Part shown: positions 9,227-18,609 of the stretch, piece by piece
How the letters are laid out: each line of letters starts with the position of its first letter
How positions within the stretch are numbered: the stretch's first letter is position 1
Source of the DNA: Saccharobesus litoralis
GTDB lineage: Bacteria > Pseudomonadota > Gammaproteobacteria > Enterobacterales > Alteromonadaceae
DNA length: 64,000 nt
Direction of reading: 5' to 3'
NCBI RefSeq assembly: GCF_003063625.1
Contig: NZ_CP026604.1
Location: 3,884,065 to 3,948,064, forward strand
Program-made: the position numbers and the translations under genes
The notes under the pieces: model-generated
Seen by the model: the letters and a program-made list of their open reading frames with translations, nothing else
Database searches by the model: none
What the model was told of the DNA's origin: nothing

Positions 9227-10063
9227 TTAAAACAATTTTGCCATTTCTTCAGCGCGTTTTATTGCAGCATGCATAGCTTGCTTGGAAATGTCACGCAAGC
9301 CTTGATCTTCAAATACCTTAATGGCTTCTGCCGTTGTGCCACCTTTTGAGGTTACTTGCGCACGTAAGTCAGCTAAGCTTACCTCTTGATTATGACAAAC
9401 CATTTGCGCAGAGCCTAGAGCTACCTGTTGCACAATATTGCGCGCGTCAGTATCAGAAAACCCTAAAGCTTTGGCTTCTTGTTCTAGTGATTCCATAAAC
9501 AAGAAAAAATAAGCCGGCGCGCTACCGGCAACAGCGATAATTTTATCAATACCGGCTTCATCTTCAACCCAAGCGGTTTGACCAACAGCAGCCATTAAAT
9601 CGTTAGCAAAGGTTTTATCTTCAACACTGATATTTTGTGGTGCATATAAGCCTGTCATACCTAAACCTAATAACGAAGGGGTATTAGGCATAGTGCGGAT
9701 AATTTGATGCTCGGCGCCTAACATTTCATTTAAGCGTGCAACCGGCAGTCCAGCCGCAATAGAGATAAAGAGTTTTTTGCTTAAATCAAGCTTGGCTTGG
9801 TTGGCGTCTTGCGTGAGTCGCTGAAGCATCTCATTCATGAGTTGCGGTTTCACTGCAAGTACCACAACATCGGCATTAGTCACCGCATTAAGATTATCTT
9901 GGGTAATATTAATGTTAAATGCAGTTTGTAAAGCATCCAGTTTGCCTTGGCTCGGATTGGCCGCGGTAATGTTGTTGGCTGGGTAACCTTTTTCAACTAA
10001 CCCACCAATGATACTTTTGCTCATGTTACCCGCGCCGATAAAGGCAATGTTTTTTATATTCAT
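9227..10063 (-). CDS. proC: Pyrroline-5-carboxylate reductase ProC
   Basis: ProC reduces pyrroline-5-carboxylate to L-proline with NADPH, the last step of proline synthesis. The 278-residue protein has an N-terminal Rossmann motif (FIGAGNMSKSIIGGL, about 7-21), VVVLAVKPQ, and the C-terminal dimerisation signature with LRAQVTSKGGTTAEAI near residue 230-245. Length fits the family (about 270). It starts 20 bases after yggS ends, in one operon. Confidence 0.96.
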   Translation of the reverse strand: MNIKNIAFIGAGNMSKSIIGGLVEKGYPANNITAANPSQGKLDALQTAFNINITQDNLNAVTNADVVVLAVKPQLMNEMLQRLTQDANQAKLDLSKKLFISIAAGLPVARLNEMLGAEHQIIRTMPNTPSLLGLGMTGLYAPQNISVEDKTFANDLMAAVGQTAWVEDEAGIDKIIAVAGSAPAYFFLFMESLEQEAKALGFSDTDARNIVQQVALGSAQMVCHNQEVSLADLRAQVTSKGGTTAEAIKVFEDQGLRDISKQAMHAAIKRAEEMAKLF

Positions 10064-10082
10064 AATTTATTGGTTCTTTTCA

Positions 10083-10790
10083 CTAATTTTGTTGGGTTGG
10101 CTTACTTTCTCTAACACCGAAAATGGCCGTACCAATACGCACCATAGTCGAGCCGTTTGCAATTGCGGTTTTACTGTCTTGGCTCATGCCCATTGACAAG
10201 GTATCTATGGTCGAATACTGATTTTTCAATTGTTCAAACAAGCTTTTCATCGCGGCAAAATGTTGATTTTGTTCATTTTCATCTTGTGTATTAACCGGGA
10301 TCGCCATCAAACCACGTAAACACAGATTGGGTAATTGACTGATGTAGTTAGCGAGTGCTGCAACTTGCTCAGGTAGCACCCCTGATTTACTGTTTTCTGC
10401 GGCAACATTCACTTGGATCAAAACATTAAGTTTAGGTTTGTTGCTTGGTCGTTGCTCATTTAAACGTTTGGCGATTTTTTCGCGATCCAAACTTTGCACC
10501 CAGTTGAAATGTTCAGCCACAGGCTTAGTTTTATTGGATTGCAATGGCCCTATAAAATGCCAATCTAAGTCAGTTAACTGACTTAATGCCTGAATTTTTT
10601 CGATACCTTCTTGTACATAATTTTCGCCAAATAAACGCTGGCCTGCAGCATATGCTTGCTCAATATCAGCGATGGGTTTGGTTTTACTCACAGCAAGCAA
10701 TTGAATTTCATCTGCTTTTCTTTGCGCATTGCTTGCGTATTTTGTGAGGTTAGTACGTGCGATTTCTAGTCTTTCTGCTATTGTATTCAT
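10083..10790 (-). CDS. yggS: YggS family pyridoxal-phosphate homeostasis protein
   Basis: YggS/PLPHP binds PLP without known catalysis and keeps vitamin B6 and amino-acid pools in balance. The 235-residue single-domain protein has the alanine-racemase-type barrel, the PLP lysine in LLAVSKTKP (near residue 36), HFIGPLQSNK and the C-terminal phosphate-binding LSMGMSQD and VRIGTAIFG. It is the first gene of the yggS-proC-yggT unit, divergent from pilT, a usual arrangement. Confidence 0.95.
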   Translation of the reverse strand: MNTIAERLEIARTNLTKYASNAQRKADEIQLLAVSKTKPIADIEQAYAAGQRLFGENYVQEGIEKIQALSQLTDLDWHFIGPLQSNKTKPVAEHFNWVQSLDREKIAKRLNEQRPSNKPKLNVLIQVNVAAENSKSGVLPEQVAALANYISQLPNLCLRGLMAIPVNTQDENEQNQHFAAMKSLFEQLKNQYSTIDTLSMGMSQDSKTAIANGSTMVRIGTAIFGVRESKPTQQN

Positions 10791-10900
10791 AAATTTGTTT
10801 TAATTATTAGCAACTTGGCGAGAGTTTAAGCAAAAAAGCAAATTTTCGTTTAGAAGCTAAACTTAAATCTGAAATTATACTCATTGTGGAGTGAATTAGC

Positions 10901-11944
10901 ATGGATATTACAGAATTACTGGCCTTTAGCGTAGAACATAAAGCATCTGATTTACATTTATCAGCGGGTGTATCACCCATGATCCGTGTTGATGGTGAAG
11001 TACGCAAAATTAACATACCTGCCTTAGATCATAAACAAGTGAATCAGCTTATTTATGACATTATGAATGATAAGCAGCGCAAAGATTACGAAGAAAACTT
11101 AGAATCCGATTTCTCGTTTGAAGTTCCTAATCTTGCTCGATTCAGGGTTAATGCTTTTGTACAAAACCGCGGCGCTGGCGCTGTGTTTCGTACCATCCCA
11201 AGTGAAGTTTTATCTTTAGAAACCCTTAACGCGCCCGACATTTTCCGTGATTTGGCCGACAAACCTCGCGGTTTGGTATTAGTTACAGGGCCAACGGGTT
11301 CGGGTAAGTCAACCACTTTGGCGGCCATGATTAACTATATCAATGAGTCTAAGCATCACCATATTTTAACCATTGAGGACCCAATTGAATTTGTTCATCA
11401 AAATAAATTGAGTTTGATTAACCAAAGGGAAGTGCATCGCGATACTAAGTCGTTTAATAACGCATTACGTTCTGCTTTACGTGAAGATCCTGATGTTATC
11501 CTAGTGGGTGAGATGCGTGACCTTGAAACTATCCGCTTAGCTATGACAGCTGCCGAAACCGGTCACTTAGTTTTTGGAACCCTGCATACTACGTCAGCGC
11601 CGAAAACGGTTGACCGTATCGTTGACGTGTTCCCTGCAGCAGAAAAACCTATGGTCCGTTCAATGCTATCGGAATCCTTGCAAGCGGTTATTTCCCAAAC
11701 CTTATTGAAAAAGTCGGGTGGTGGCCGAGTTGCCGCTCACGAAATCATGGTGGGTACTCCGGCTATTCGTAACTTGATCCGTGAAGATAAAGTCGCTCAA
11801 ATGTATTCTGCTATTCAAACGGGTATACAGCAAGGTATGCAGACCATGGATCAATGTTTAATGAACTTGGTTAACTCTGGTCAAGTATCACGCCAGGCCG
11901 CGATGCAAAAAGCGGTTAATAAACAAATGTTTGGAGGCATGTAA
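10901..11944 (+). CDS. pilT: Twitching motility ATPase PilT
   Basis: PilT is the hexameric retraction ATPase of type IV pili. The 347-residue protein has the N-terminal PAS-like domain (about 1-100), Walker A GPTGSGKST (about 130), the Asp box around LTIEDPIEFVH, Walker B (DPDVILVGEMRD) and the His box HLVFGTLHT. Length matches PilT (344-347). It is followed two bases after its stop by pilU, so the two are co-transcribed. Confidence 0.97.
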   Translation: MDITELLAFSVEHKASDLHLSAGVSPMIRVDGEVRKINIPALDHKQVNQLIYDIMNDKQRKDYEENLESDFSFEVPNLARFRVNAFVQNRGAGAVFRTIPSEVLSLETLNAPDIFRDLADKPRGLVLVTGPTGSGKSTTLAAMINYINESKHHHILTIEDPIEFVHQNKLSLINQREVHRDTKSFNNALRSALREDPDVILVGEMRDLETIRLAMTAAETGHLVFGTLHTTSAPKTVDRIVDVFPAAEKPMVRSMLSESLQAVISQTLLKKSGGGRVAAHEIMVGTPAIRNLIREDKVAQMYSAIQTGIQQGMQTMDQCLMNLVNSGQVSRQAAMQKAVNKQMFGGM

Positions 11945-11946
11945 GC

Positions 11947-13071
11947 ATGTTACTCGCTCCTTATTTAAAAGACATGTGCGATAAAAATGGCTCTGACTTG
12001 TTTATCGCTGTTGGCCGTCCAGTTTGCGCCAAAATTAATGGCGAAATGACCCCGTTAGATGAAGAAGTTGTCGTAGAAGAGCATGCTCGAGAGCTAGCAC
12101 TAGACTCGATGACGGATAAACAAAAGGATGAGTTTTTAACCACTAGTGAGTGTAACTACGCGGTGGCTATTGACGGTGTTGGACGTTTTCGTTGTAGTGC
12201 GTTTGTCCAGCGCGAAAAAGTGGGTATGGTTATTCGCCGTATTAATACCGAGATCCCAGATGCGGACAAATTAGGTTTACCTAACGTATTAAAAGAAGTG
12301 ATCATGTCTAAGCGTGGTTTATTTTTGTACGTGGGTGCGACAGGTACTGGTAAATCAACCGCACTCGCGGCATTAATGGGCTATCGTAATCGTAATTCAA
12401 AAGGCCATATTTTAACCATTGAAGACCCGATTGAATTTGTGCACAAGCATGAAAAATGCATTGTTAACCAACGTGAAGTGGGGACAGACACAGAATCATT
12501 CGATGCCGCGCTGAAAAGCTCGTTACGTCAGGCGCCAGACGTCATTATGATTGGTGAAATTCGCTCTAAAGAAATTATGGAGTATGCGTTAAGCTTTGCG
12601 GAAACAGGGCATTTGTGTGTTGCGACACTGCATGCTAATAACGCCAACCAAGCTATCGATCGTATCATGCACTTAGTACCAAAAGATATGAAAGAAAAGC
12701 TGTTGTTTGATTTGTCACTGAATTTACGCGCCATCTGTGCTCAGCAATTAGTGCCAACAAAAGACGGTAACGGTCGGGTTGCGGCAATCGAAATTATGCT
12801 CAATTCTCCACTTATCTCAGATATGATCGCCCGTGGTGATATTGGCGCAATTAAAGAGGTGATGGACAAATCAAAAGAGCAGGGGATGCAAACGTTTGAT
12901 GGCGCCTTATTTGAACTTTACAATCAAGGTAAAATTAACTTTTCAGATGCATTACATCACGCCGATTCGCCGAATGATTTACGCCTTAAAATTAAATTGC
13001 GCACTAACGAAACTCGAAGTTCAGGTTTCTTAGATGGTGTTACGGTTGATTTTGATGACGGCCCTAAATAG
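11947..13071 (+). CDS. pilU: PilT-like accessory retraction ATPase PilU
   Basis: PilU is a PilT paralogue that assists pilus retraction. The 374-residue protein has Walker A GATGTGKST, EDPIEFVHKHE, Walker B APDVIMIGEIRS and a His box HLCVATLHANN. The acidic C terminus (VTVDFDDGPK) is typical of PilU rather than PilT. It is immediately downstream of pilT and is followed by a strong terminator. Confidence 0.96.
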   Translation: MLLAPYLKDMCDKNGSDLFIAVGRPVCAKINGEMTPLDEEVVVEEHARELALDSMTDKQKDEFLTTSECNYAVAIDGVGRFRCSAFVQREKVGMVIRRINTEIPDADKLGLPNVLKEVIMSKRGLFLYVGATGTGKSTALAALMGYRNRNSKGHILTIEDPIEFVHKHEKCIVNQREVGTDTESFDAALKSSLRQAPDVIMIGEIRSKEIMEYALSFAETGHLCVATLHANNANQAIDRIMHLVPKDMKEKLLFDLSLNLRAICAQQLVPTKDGNGRVAAIEIMLNSPLISDMIARGDIGAIKEVMDKSKEQGMQTFDGALFELYNQGKINFSDALHHADSPNDLRLKIKLRTNETRSSGFLDGVTVDFDDGPK

Positions 13072-13109
13072 CAAAGACTTGACGATGTTAACTCGTTAAG
13101 AAAATAAGA

Positions 13110-13136
13110 AAAATGGCGCTTTGGCGCCATTTTTTA
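13110..13136 (+). terminator. Rho-independent terminator after pilTU
   Basis: ATGGCGC at 13113-13119, loop TTTG, GCGCCAT at 13124-13130 and a following T-run. Flanking A and T runs make it potentially bidirectional. Confidence 0.9.
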
Positions 13137-13220
13137 TGCCACTGCGTTGATTATTTTAGTGTGATTTTAATGTCAGCCATTTTAACATCAGTCTTTTCAT
13201 GTGATAAAAAGGGAGGAACT

Positions 13221-13772
13221 ATGTCACTTGAAGCCTTACCCATTGCTCAAGTTGGGCAAGCGATTCTAAAACAACCTGCACAGCCGGTGAAAATGTTTGA
13301 CGATGGGTTAAATCAATTTGTCGAACAATTGCTTACTACCATGCTAAAAGCGAATGGAATAGGTATTGCCGCACCTCAAGTATTTGATCCGCGCGCGATT
13401 ATGATTATTGCATCTAAAGCCAACCCGCGTTATCCAGATGCGCCTGATATGCAGCCTATCGTTATGATTAACCCTAAGTTGTTAAGTCACAACAATATCA
13501 CTGACAAACAATACGAAGGCTGTTTGAGTGTACCGGGTGTTCGAGGTTTAGTGCCTCGATACACGGAAATAGAATTTGAATATCAGGACTTAAAAGGGCA
13601 GATTCATCGTCAATCATGGCAAGGTTTTTTAGCCAGAATATTTCAGCATGAGCTTGATCATCTTTTAGGTAAAACTTGGTTAGACCGAGTTGAGTCTAAT
13701 CAGGATATTATTGCAGAGTCTGTGCTTGTCCAGCAGATGGCGAATTCTCACCCTAAAACATCAGAAAATTAG
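13221..13772 (+). CDS. Peptide deformylase (second-type paralogue)
   Basis: Peptide deformylase removes the formyl group from nascent N-terminal methionine using a metal centre. The 183-residue protein has all three motifs: GIGIAAPQ (motif 1), EGCLSVPG (motif 2, metal-binding Cys) and QHELDH (motif 3, metal-binding histidines and catalytic Glu). The ATG at 13221 follows GGGAGG; the in-frame ATG at 13113 lies inside the pilU terminator and was rejected. It stands alone, not next to fmt, so it is probably a second deformylase rather than the housekeeping def. Confidence 0.9.
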   Translation: MSLEALPIAQVGQAILKQPAQPVKMFDDGLNQFVEQLLTTMLKANGIGIAAPQVFDPRAIMIIASKANPRYPDAPDMQPIVMINPKLLSHNNITDKQYEGCLSVPGVRGLVPRYTEIEFEYQDLKGQIHRQSWQGFLARIFQHELDHLLGKTWLDRVESNQDIIAESVLVQQMANSHPKTSEN

Positions 13773-13864
13773 CTAGGATGACAGTTTTCGTTAGGTTGAT
13801 AGCGGCATCAGTGTTATATTTGCTGCCGATTTTTAAACAAGCATTTAATTGAGGAAAAACACAA

Positions 13865-14977
13865 ATGAAAAAAGTGGGTTTAGTCGGTTGGCGTGGCATG
13901 GTAGGTTCAGTATTGATGAACCGCATGGTCGAAGAGAAAGACTTTGATTTAATCGAGCCAGTCTTTTTTACTACGTCACAAACAGGCAAACCAGCACCTA
14001 ACTTTGGTAAAGATGCTGGCGTTTTACAAGACGCTAAAAATATTGATGAACTAAAGCAAATGGACATCATTATTTCCTGCCAAGGTGGTGACTACACTAA
14101 GAGTGTTTTCCCTGCTTTACGCCAATCGGGTTGGAATGGTTACTGGATCGATGCTGCAAGTACCTTGCGTATGGATGATGAAGCGTTAATTATTTTAGAT
14201 CCAGTAAATAAAAACGTTATTCAAGACGGTTTAACCAAAGGTGTGAAAAACTTTGTTGGTGGTAACTGTACTGTTAGTTTGATGATGATGGCTCTAGGTG
14301 GCTTATTTGACAAAGGTCTAATCGACTGGATGACATCTATGACCTATCAAGCAGCATCAGGTGGCGGCGCAAAACACATGCGTGAATTAATTTCAGGCAT
14401 GGGGTATTTACGTGATTCAGTGGCTGGTGAATTAGCCGATCCTGCCAGTGCTATTTTAGATATTGATCGTAAGATCACCACATCAATGAACAGCGAAGGT
14501 TTCCCAACGGATAATTTCCAAGTGCCTTTAGCGGGTAGCTTAATTCCATGGATCGATAGTGATCTGGGTAACGGCCAAAGCCGTGAAGAATGGAAAGGCG
14601 GCGCTGAAACCAACAAGATTTTAGGTAACGACGGCATTGTTATCCCAGTTGAAGGTTTATGTGTACGTATTGGTACTATGCGTTGTCACTCACAAGCGTT
14701 CACCATTAAGCTTAAGCAAGACGTGCCGATGGACGAAATCAACGATATGTTAGCTAAGCATAATGACTGGGTAAAAGTTGTACCAAATGAAAAAGAAGCA
14801 ACAATGCAGCAGTTAACGCCAGCAGTGGTTACCGGTACATTAGACGTGCCAGTAGGCCGTTTGCGTAAGCTGGCGATGGGTGGTGAATACCTATCAGCAT
14901 TCTCAGTTGGCGACCAATTATTATGGGGTGCCGCAGAGCCGCTACGTCGTATGCTACGTATCTTGTTAGAAGACTAA
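13865..14977 (+). CDS. asd: Aspartate-semialdehyde dehydrogenase Asd
   Basis: Asd reduces aspartyl-phosphate to aspartate semialdehyde with NADPH, the branch point to lysine/diaminopimelate, methionine and threonine. The 370-residue protein has the N-terminal [18 protein letters not shown] dinucleotide motif, the catalytic cysteine in [13 protein letters not shown] (about residue 136) and the conserved histidine in [12 protein letters not shown]. The length and the GWRGMVGS form are those of the gammaproteobacterial asd type. An AT-rich leader with GAGGAAAA precedes the ATG. Confidence 0.96.
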   Translation: MKKVGLVGWRGMVGSVLMNRMVEEKDFDLIEPVFFTTSQTGKPAPNFGKDAGVLQDAKNIDELKQMDIIISCQGGDYTKSVFPALRQSGWNGYWIDAASTLRMDDEALIILDPVNKNVIQDGLTKGVKNFVGGNCTVSLMMMALGGLFDKGLIDWMTSMTYQAASGGGAKHMRELISGMGYLRDSVAGELADPASAILDIDRKITTSMNSEGFPTDNFQVPLAGSLIPWIDSDLGNGQSREEWKGGAETNKILGNDGIVIPVEGLCVRIGTMRCHSQAFTIKLKQDVPMDEINDMLAKHNDWVKVVPNEKEATMQQLTPAVVTGTLDVPVGRLRKLAMGGEYLSAFSVGDQLLWGAAEPLRRMLRILLED

Positions 14978-15000
14978 GTCTCGACATAATTTTAAATTGA

Positions 15001-15031
15001 AAAAGGCCAGCTAAATGCTGGCCTTTTTTTT
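15001..15031 (+). terminator. Rho-independent terminator of asd
   Basis: AAAGGCCAGC and GCTGGCCTTT form a ten-base-pair stem around TAAAT, followed by a T-run. Confidence 0.92.
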
Positions 15032-15510
15032 AGCAAGTAAGCCAGCAAACTTATCTAGCTAAAAAACGTCGTGTAGGCGAGCATTTATGCTTGCAGAGAC
15101 TGCAAACCTAACTAACCAAAAAGAGCAAGACTACCAAAATCAAGGGCTTGTAAGCCAACTCTCGCCGACCAACCAACTGTATATCTTCACTCATGGTGAC
15201 CATGCTAAATATGCCATTCCCTGATTACCTACCACAGCAAAATGACATTTAAGCAATTATTCAGAAAAACAACTGGCCAATGTTCATTAACTGGCCGATA
15301 CAGGCTTGTATCTAATTACGTCGAAAATAAGGGAAAAATCATTTAAAACCCCTTATCTAGCAGTTTAATCCAGATTTATCATGGTTTTGACCAATTTTGA
15401 CAAGCGGTGGATACATTAAATTTGTTCTCGAATTACAACAATAATGAGTGGGTTTAGTCTGTCGCCACTGATCCTCCCACTCAAATCAAAACAATAATTG
15501 GAGTTTAAAA
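15032..15510. other. Leader region of the R-body regulator with a small repeat and a hairpin
   Basis: This 479-base gap has no credible gene. At 15072-15104 lies GGCGAGCATTTATGCTTGCA followed by GAGACTGCAAA, a variant of the unit repeated in tandem at 40799-40964. At 15445-15483 TGAGTGGG pairs with CCCACTCA just before the regulator start, giving its leader RNA a hairpin. The promoter must lie here, but no convincing -35/-10 pair was singled out. Confidence 0.55.
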
Positions 15511-17001
15511 ATGGAGTACAGTATTCCGCATGAAATAGGCCAAACGTCGCAGGTAAGAAAACTTAAAGACTGTTTAGCATTAACCTTGGACAATGCGAAT
15601 TTAAAGGATGCTTCAGTGCAGCTCTTTATTCAGGAAAACCCTTTGGCAGCGGATGCTGAAATTACCGAGTTTCGTGGAGGCGGTATAAAACCCCCACAAT
15701 CTATTTGTTCTTATCCTATTTTGTATCATCGCAAGCAAATAGGGTTATTAAATCTTACTGAGCCTGCCAATGATAGTAATGCTCAAGTGCCAGTTGAAGT
15801 GAGTCGAAAAATTGCTTTATTGATTAAACGTTTTCAAGCCACCTCGTTAACTAAGCAGCATTTAGGGTTGAATATTGGTTTGCTGGGTCAAAGTGATCAA
15901 GTGTTAACTATTGAAAGCTTTATTGAAAAAGCGTCTAACACTAGTTGCCCAGTTATTGTCGAAGGCGAGTTCGGTTGCGAAAAATTGGCCGTAGCTAGCG
16001 CTATTCATTACAACAGCAATATTAAACACAAACCGTTTTTGGAAATTAATTGTTCAGTTGCCACTTTTTCTGAATTTAGGGATACCTTGCTGAGCGGAAT
16101 ACAAGCCGCATCGAATGGCACTATCTATCTAAGTGATGTTGATCAGCTTAGTTTTTCTCAACAAAACCTACTCGTAGAATTGTTATCTGCTAATTCCAAT
16201 ACCCCTGAATCACATTATGGTATGAAAAACATGCTGCAAAATACACGCTTGATTGCTTCAAGCGCAGAAGAGTTGCATGTCCAAGTGAGCAAAAATCGTT
16301 TTTCCAAGCGCTTGTATTCAATACTTAATTTTTTAACCGTATCAATACCACCGTTAAGAGAACGCCGTGCTGACATTCCTGAGATAGTGCGCGATCTAGT
16401 CGAAAAATACAAAGTGTATGACGAACAGTGTTTATCTGATGAAGTTGTCAATCGTTTGGTTGAGTTTAATTGGCCGGAAAATATCGTGCAGTTAGAACGA
16501 GTCATGGCGCGATTATTGAGTTTAAGTAACACCAACCCTGTGCGTATAGATGAACTAGAAAAATATGCGCCAGAAGTGTTTGAGGCACAATCGTCGGCAA
16601 AAAATCAAGCTAGCGTCATGCAGCTTAACTTGGTTAATAATTTACTTGCTGGTGATTTATCATCGTTTAAGTCAGTGCATGTGAAGTTACAAAAAGCGTT
16701 AGAGTTTTTAGCTTTGCATTTTAAGGAGTCGATAACATTGGGTTGTTTAGCGAATCATGCTTATGTGAGCGAATCACATTTATCTTATTTATTTAAGCAG
16801 TTTTTGAGTCGCAGCTTTAAGCAGATCCTAGCTGAAATGCGTATTGAGCAAGCCAAACGCATATTTAAACAAACACCTCACGCGCGTATTACTGATGTGT
16901 CTCTTGAGGTTGGATTTGGTGATTTGAGCCATTTTGAAAAAACCTTTAAACGTTTTACTCAGCTTACCCCTAGGGAATATAAGAAAAAACAAAAGTCGTG
17001 A
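15511..17001 (+). CDS. AAA/AraC hybrid regulator of the R-body locus, with degenerate sigma-54-activator core
   Basis: The 496-residue protein has an N-terminal sensor-like region (about 1-115). Next comes a domain aligning with sigma-54 activator AAA cores (about 120-340) and then an AraC/XylS-type helix-turn-helix (about 395-496, ending LTQLTPREYKKKQKS). Normal activators carry GESGTGKE; here it is GEFGCEK (152-158), keeping the lysine but losing a glycine. The Walker B region reads GTIYLSDV (203-210) instead of GTLFLDEI. The GAFTGA loop that contacts sigma-54 is absent, while PPLRERRADIP (280-290) is intact. The protein is therefore probably an AraC-type DNA binder using the AAA part for sensing or oligomerisation. 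Its position immediately upstream suggests it controls the reb genes (inference). Confidence 0.8.
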   Translation: MEYSIPHEIGQTSQVRKLKDCLALTLDNANLKDASVQLFIQENPLAADAEITEFRGGGIKPPQSICSYPILYHRKQIGLLNLTEPANDSNAQVPVEVSRKIALLIKRFQATSLTKQHLGLNIGLLGQSDQVLTIESFIEKASNTSCPVIVEGEFGCEKLAVASAIHYNSNIKHKPFLEINCSVATFSEFRDTLLSGIQAASNGTIYLSDVDQLSFSQQNLLVELLSANSNTPESHYGMKNMLQNTRLIASSAEELHVQVSKNRFSKRLYSILNFLTVSIPPLRERRADIPEIVRDLVEKYKVYDEQCLSDEVVNRLVEFNWPENIVQLERVMARLLSLSNTNPVRIDELEKYAPEVFEAQSSAKNQASVMQLNLVNNLLAGDLSSFKSVHVKLQKALEFLALHFKESITLGCLANHAYVSESHLSYLFKQFLSRSFKQILAEMRIEQAKRIFKQTPHARITDVSLEVGFGDLSHFEKTFKRFTQLTPREYKKKQKS

Positions 17002-17018
17002 TCCTGTGTTTGATTAAA

Positions 17019-17147
17019 TATAGTCAAAGCGATCAGGTTTTAGGGGAAGCCGTCAAGCTTCGAATCCCCATGAGCATATGCTCTATTATGTGATTGGGGT
17101 GAGTAAGCGCTGACAATGAACCATAAAGCCTGAGCGAGAAGACTATA
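17019..17147 (+). repeat. ERIC-like element, copy C
   Basis: A complete 129-bp copy from TATAGTCAAAGCGATCAGG to CTGAGCGAGAAGACTATA, with the core AATCCCCATGAGCATATGCT and GATTGGGGTGAGTAAGCGCT. It lies 17 bases after the regulator gene stop. Copy D lies 143 bases further on in the same orientation. Confidence 0.9.
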
Positions 17148-17290
17148 GCCAAACTTAATACGGACACTGTTTACCTATTTATATTTTAATAATTATTGAG
17201 TTTGAGCGATTTTCTGAACTTAGCATAATGACAGAAGTGCGAGGAATGGCGGCAAGGCCTTATGCCGCTTTACTTCAGTTTTCACCTTTA

Positions 17291-17419
17291 TATAGTCAAA
17301 GCGATCAGGTTTTAGGGGAAGCCGTCAAGCTTCGAGACCCCATGAGCATATGCTCTACTATGTGATTGGGGCGAGTAAGCGCTGACAATGAACCATAAGA
17401 CCTGAGCGAGAAGACTATA
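17291..17419 (+). repeat. ERIC-like element, copy D
   Basis: A complete 129-bp copy, nearly identical to copy C (differences include GAGACCCC for GAATCCCC and GGGGCGAG for GGGGTGAG). Two direct copies in the gap between regulator and reb genes could recombine. The remaining sequence to 17601 must hold the reb promoter; none was recognised with confidence. Confidence 0.9.
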
Positions 17420-17601
17420 TTTAACACTAACCTTTAACTCTCATTATTTACTTTCCTTTCTACTTTTATTGGTTAATACGTCATTTACAAAAACGGTTTA
17501 ATTAACCCCCCAGATTAGAAGCATTTGTTCGTGTTTTAAACCGATAATTTAAACCCACCACTCGTTACTATGAACTCACTGAAAAATGATGAGTAAGCGC
17601 T

Positions 17602-17820
17602 ATGAGCAGCTCAAGTCCGGCAGAAACCTGTAATAAGTTAGTTGAGCAATATGCACCAACTATTGCGCGTTCCATGCTGGTTCAAACTGCAGCACAGGCA
17701 CTAGCCAATGCGTCATTAAATGCGACAGCGGTACAACAGCAGCAAAATTTACTCATTAACACCAATACGGCGATTAGTTCTGCATTGCTCCAAGCGGTCG
17801 GTGCGGCTTATGCCAAATAA
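17602..17820 (+). CDS. Divergent RebB-like R-body protein
   Basis: A 72-residue alanine- and glutamine-rich helical protein. Its centre, ALANASLNATAVQQQQNLLI, matches the core of the RebB (killing trait) family as seen in the canonical copies downstream (SQALGNAAHNATAAQQQAQI). It lacks the canonical N-terminal NEQVTDSVTQVN segment. It is the first gene of the cluster, with no signal peptide. By analogy with RebA/RebD of Caedibacter it may modify or initiate R-body ribbon assembly, but that is inference. Confidence 0.65.
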   Translation: MSSSSPAETCNKLVEQYAPTIARSMLVQTAAQALANASLNATAVQQQQNLLINTNTAISSALLQAVGAAYAK

Positions 17821-17907
17821 ATTCTGGCCAGCAATTTAGACGACTTTGCAGCCCGAATGTCAGAGCCAAATGTTTTGGCTCTTTTTAACTTAGTTAAAGG
17901 AATTGTT

Positions 17908-18162
17908 ATGCCAGTCAATGAGCAAGTGACCGATTCAGTCACTCAGGTTAATACCAGTGTTGTAGGGGAGACACCCGCAATCGGTTTGGGAAACCTACAG
18001 GTTTCTACTAGCCAAGCGTTAGGTATTTCAGCACTAAATGCGAGTGAAACAGCCCAGCAAGCGGGCATTGTTTTACAAACAGCAACGGTTCAGGGCGTTA
18101 ACTCTTTAATGTCGACTTGTACTGCGGTTCTTGGCCGTAGTTCTGAGTCGGTTATTGAGTAG
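17908..18162 (+). CDS. rebB: RebB family R-body structural protein (paralogue 1)
   Basis: RebB-type proteins polymerise into the coiled ribbon of refractile (R) bodies, cytoplasmic inclusions that unroll explosively, best known from Caedibacter killer endosymbionts. This 84-residue copy starts MPVNEQVTDSVTQVNTSVVG after an AAAGGAA ribosome-binding site; the longer in-frame start at 17857 was rejected because every paralogue begins MPVNEQ. It is the most diverged of the MPVNEQ copies (AIGLGNLQVSTSQALGISAL). It is all-helical, without cysteines except one near the C terminus. Confidence 0.85.
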   Translation: MPVNEQVTDSVTQVNTSVVGETPAIGLGNLQVSTSQALGISALNASETAQQAGIVLQTATVQGVNSLMSTCTAVLGRSSESVIE

Positions 18163-18244
18163 TTAGCGTTCGGAAAATTATACGGCGGAGCCTGATTTTT
18201 GGGTGAGTCGTGTTTTTAAACTTAGAAATTAAAAGGAAATCATT

Positions 18245-18505
18245 ATGCCAGTAAATGAACAAGTGACTGATTCAGTTACACAAGTAAACACTAAAGTAGT
18301 TGGCGAAACGCCTGCAATGGCTATGGGCAACCTATTGATGTCAACTAGCCAAGCATTAGGTACCTCTGCGCACAACGCAACATCTGCTCAACAGCAAGCG
18401 CAAATCACCTTACAAGCGTCTACGGTTCAGGGTGTAAATTCACTTATGGCTATTGGTAGCTCGGTAATCGGTCGCGGTGCAGAAGAAATCATCGAAAAAG
18501 GCTAA
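18245..18505 (+). CDS. rebB: RebB family R-body structural protein (paralogue 2)
   Basis: This 86-residue canonical RebB protein has the constant N terminus MPVNEQVTDSVTQVNTKVVG, the central MGNLLMSTSQALGTSAHNAT and the glutamine-rich stretch SAQQQAQITLQ. It ends in the segment VQGVNSLMAIGSSVIGRGAE. An AAAGGAAA ribosome-binding sequence precedes it. It is followed by a GC-rich intergenic hairpin at 18518-18548. Confidence 0.9.
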   Translation: MPVNEQVTDSVTQVNTKVVGETPAMAMGNLLMSTSQALGTSAHNATSAQQQAQITLQASTVQGVNSLMAIGSSVIGRGAEEIIEKG

Positions 18506-18517
18506 TTGTTAGCTGAT

Positions 18518-18548
18518 CCATGCTTGCGTTTTATAACAGCAAGCATGG
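18518..18548 (+). other. Intergenic hairpin between RebB paralogues 2 and 3
   Basis: CCATGCTTGC (18518-18527) pairs perfectly with GCAAGCATGG (18539-18548) across an 11-base loop. No T-run follows. In a polycistronic reb message it could slow RNase decay or partly terminate transcription, setting protein ratios (inference). Confidence 0.65.
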
Positions 18549-18609
18549 CTAACCCCAATTAAAGTGATGACAGATCACTTGGATCTAATAAGTTAAAGAG
18601 GAAATTAAA

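Noticed and set aside
13113-13220. 36-residue N-terminal extension of the deformylase
   Set aside because: It overlaps the pilU terminator, and the internal ATG at 13221 has a strong GGGAGG ribosome-binding site.
17019-17419. TTCGAATCCC inside ERIC-like copies looks like a tRNA T-loop
   Set aside because: No acceptor stem, anticodon arm or CCA end can be drawn around it, and it lies in the conserved palindromic core of a repeat.
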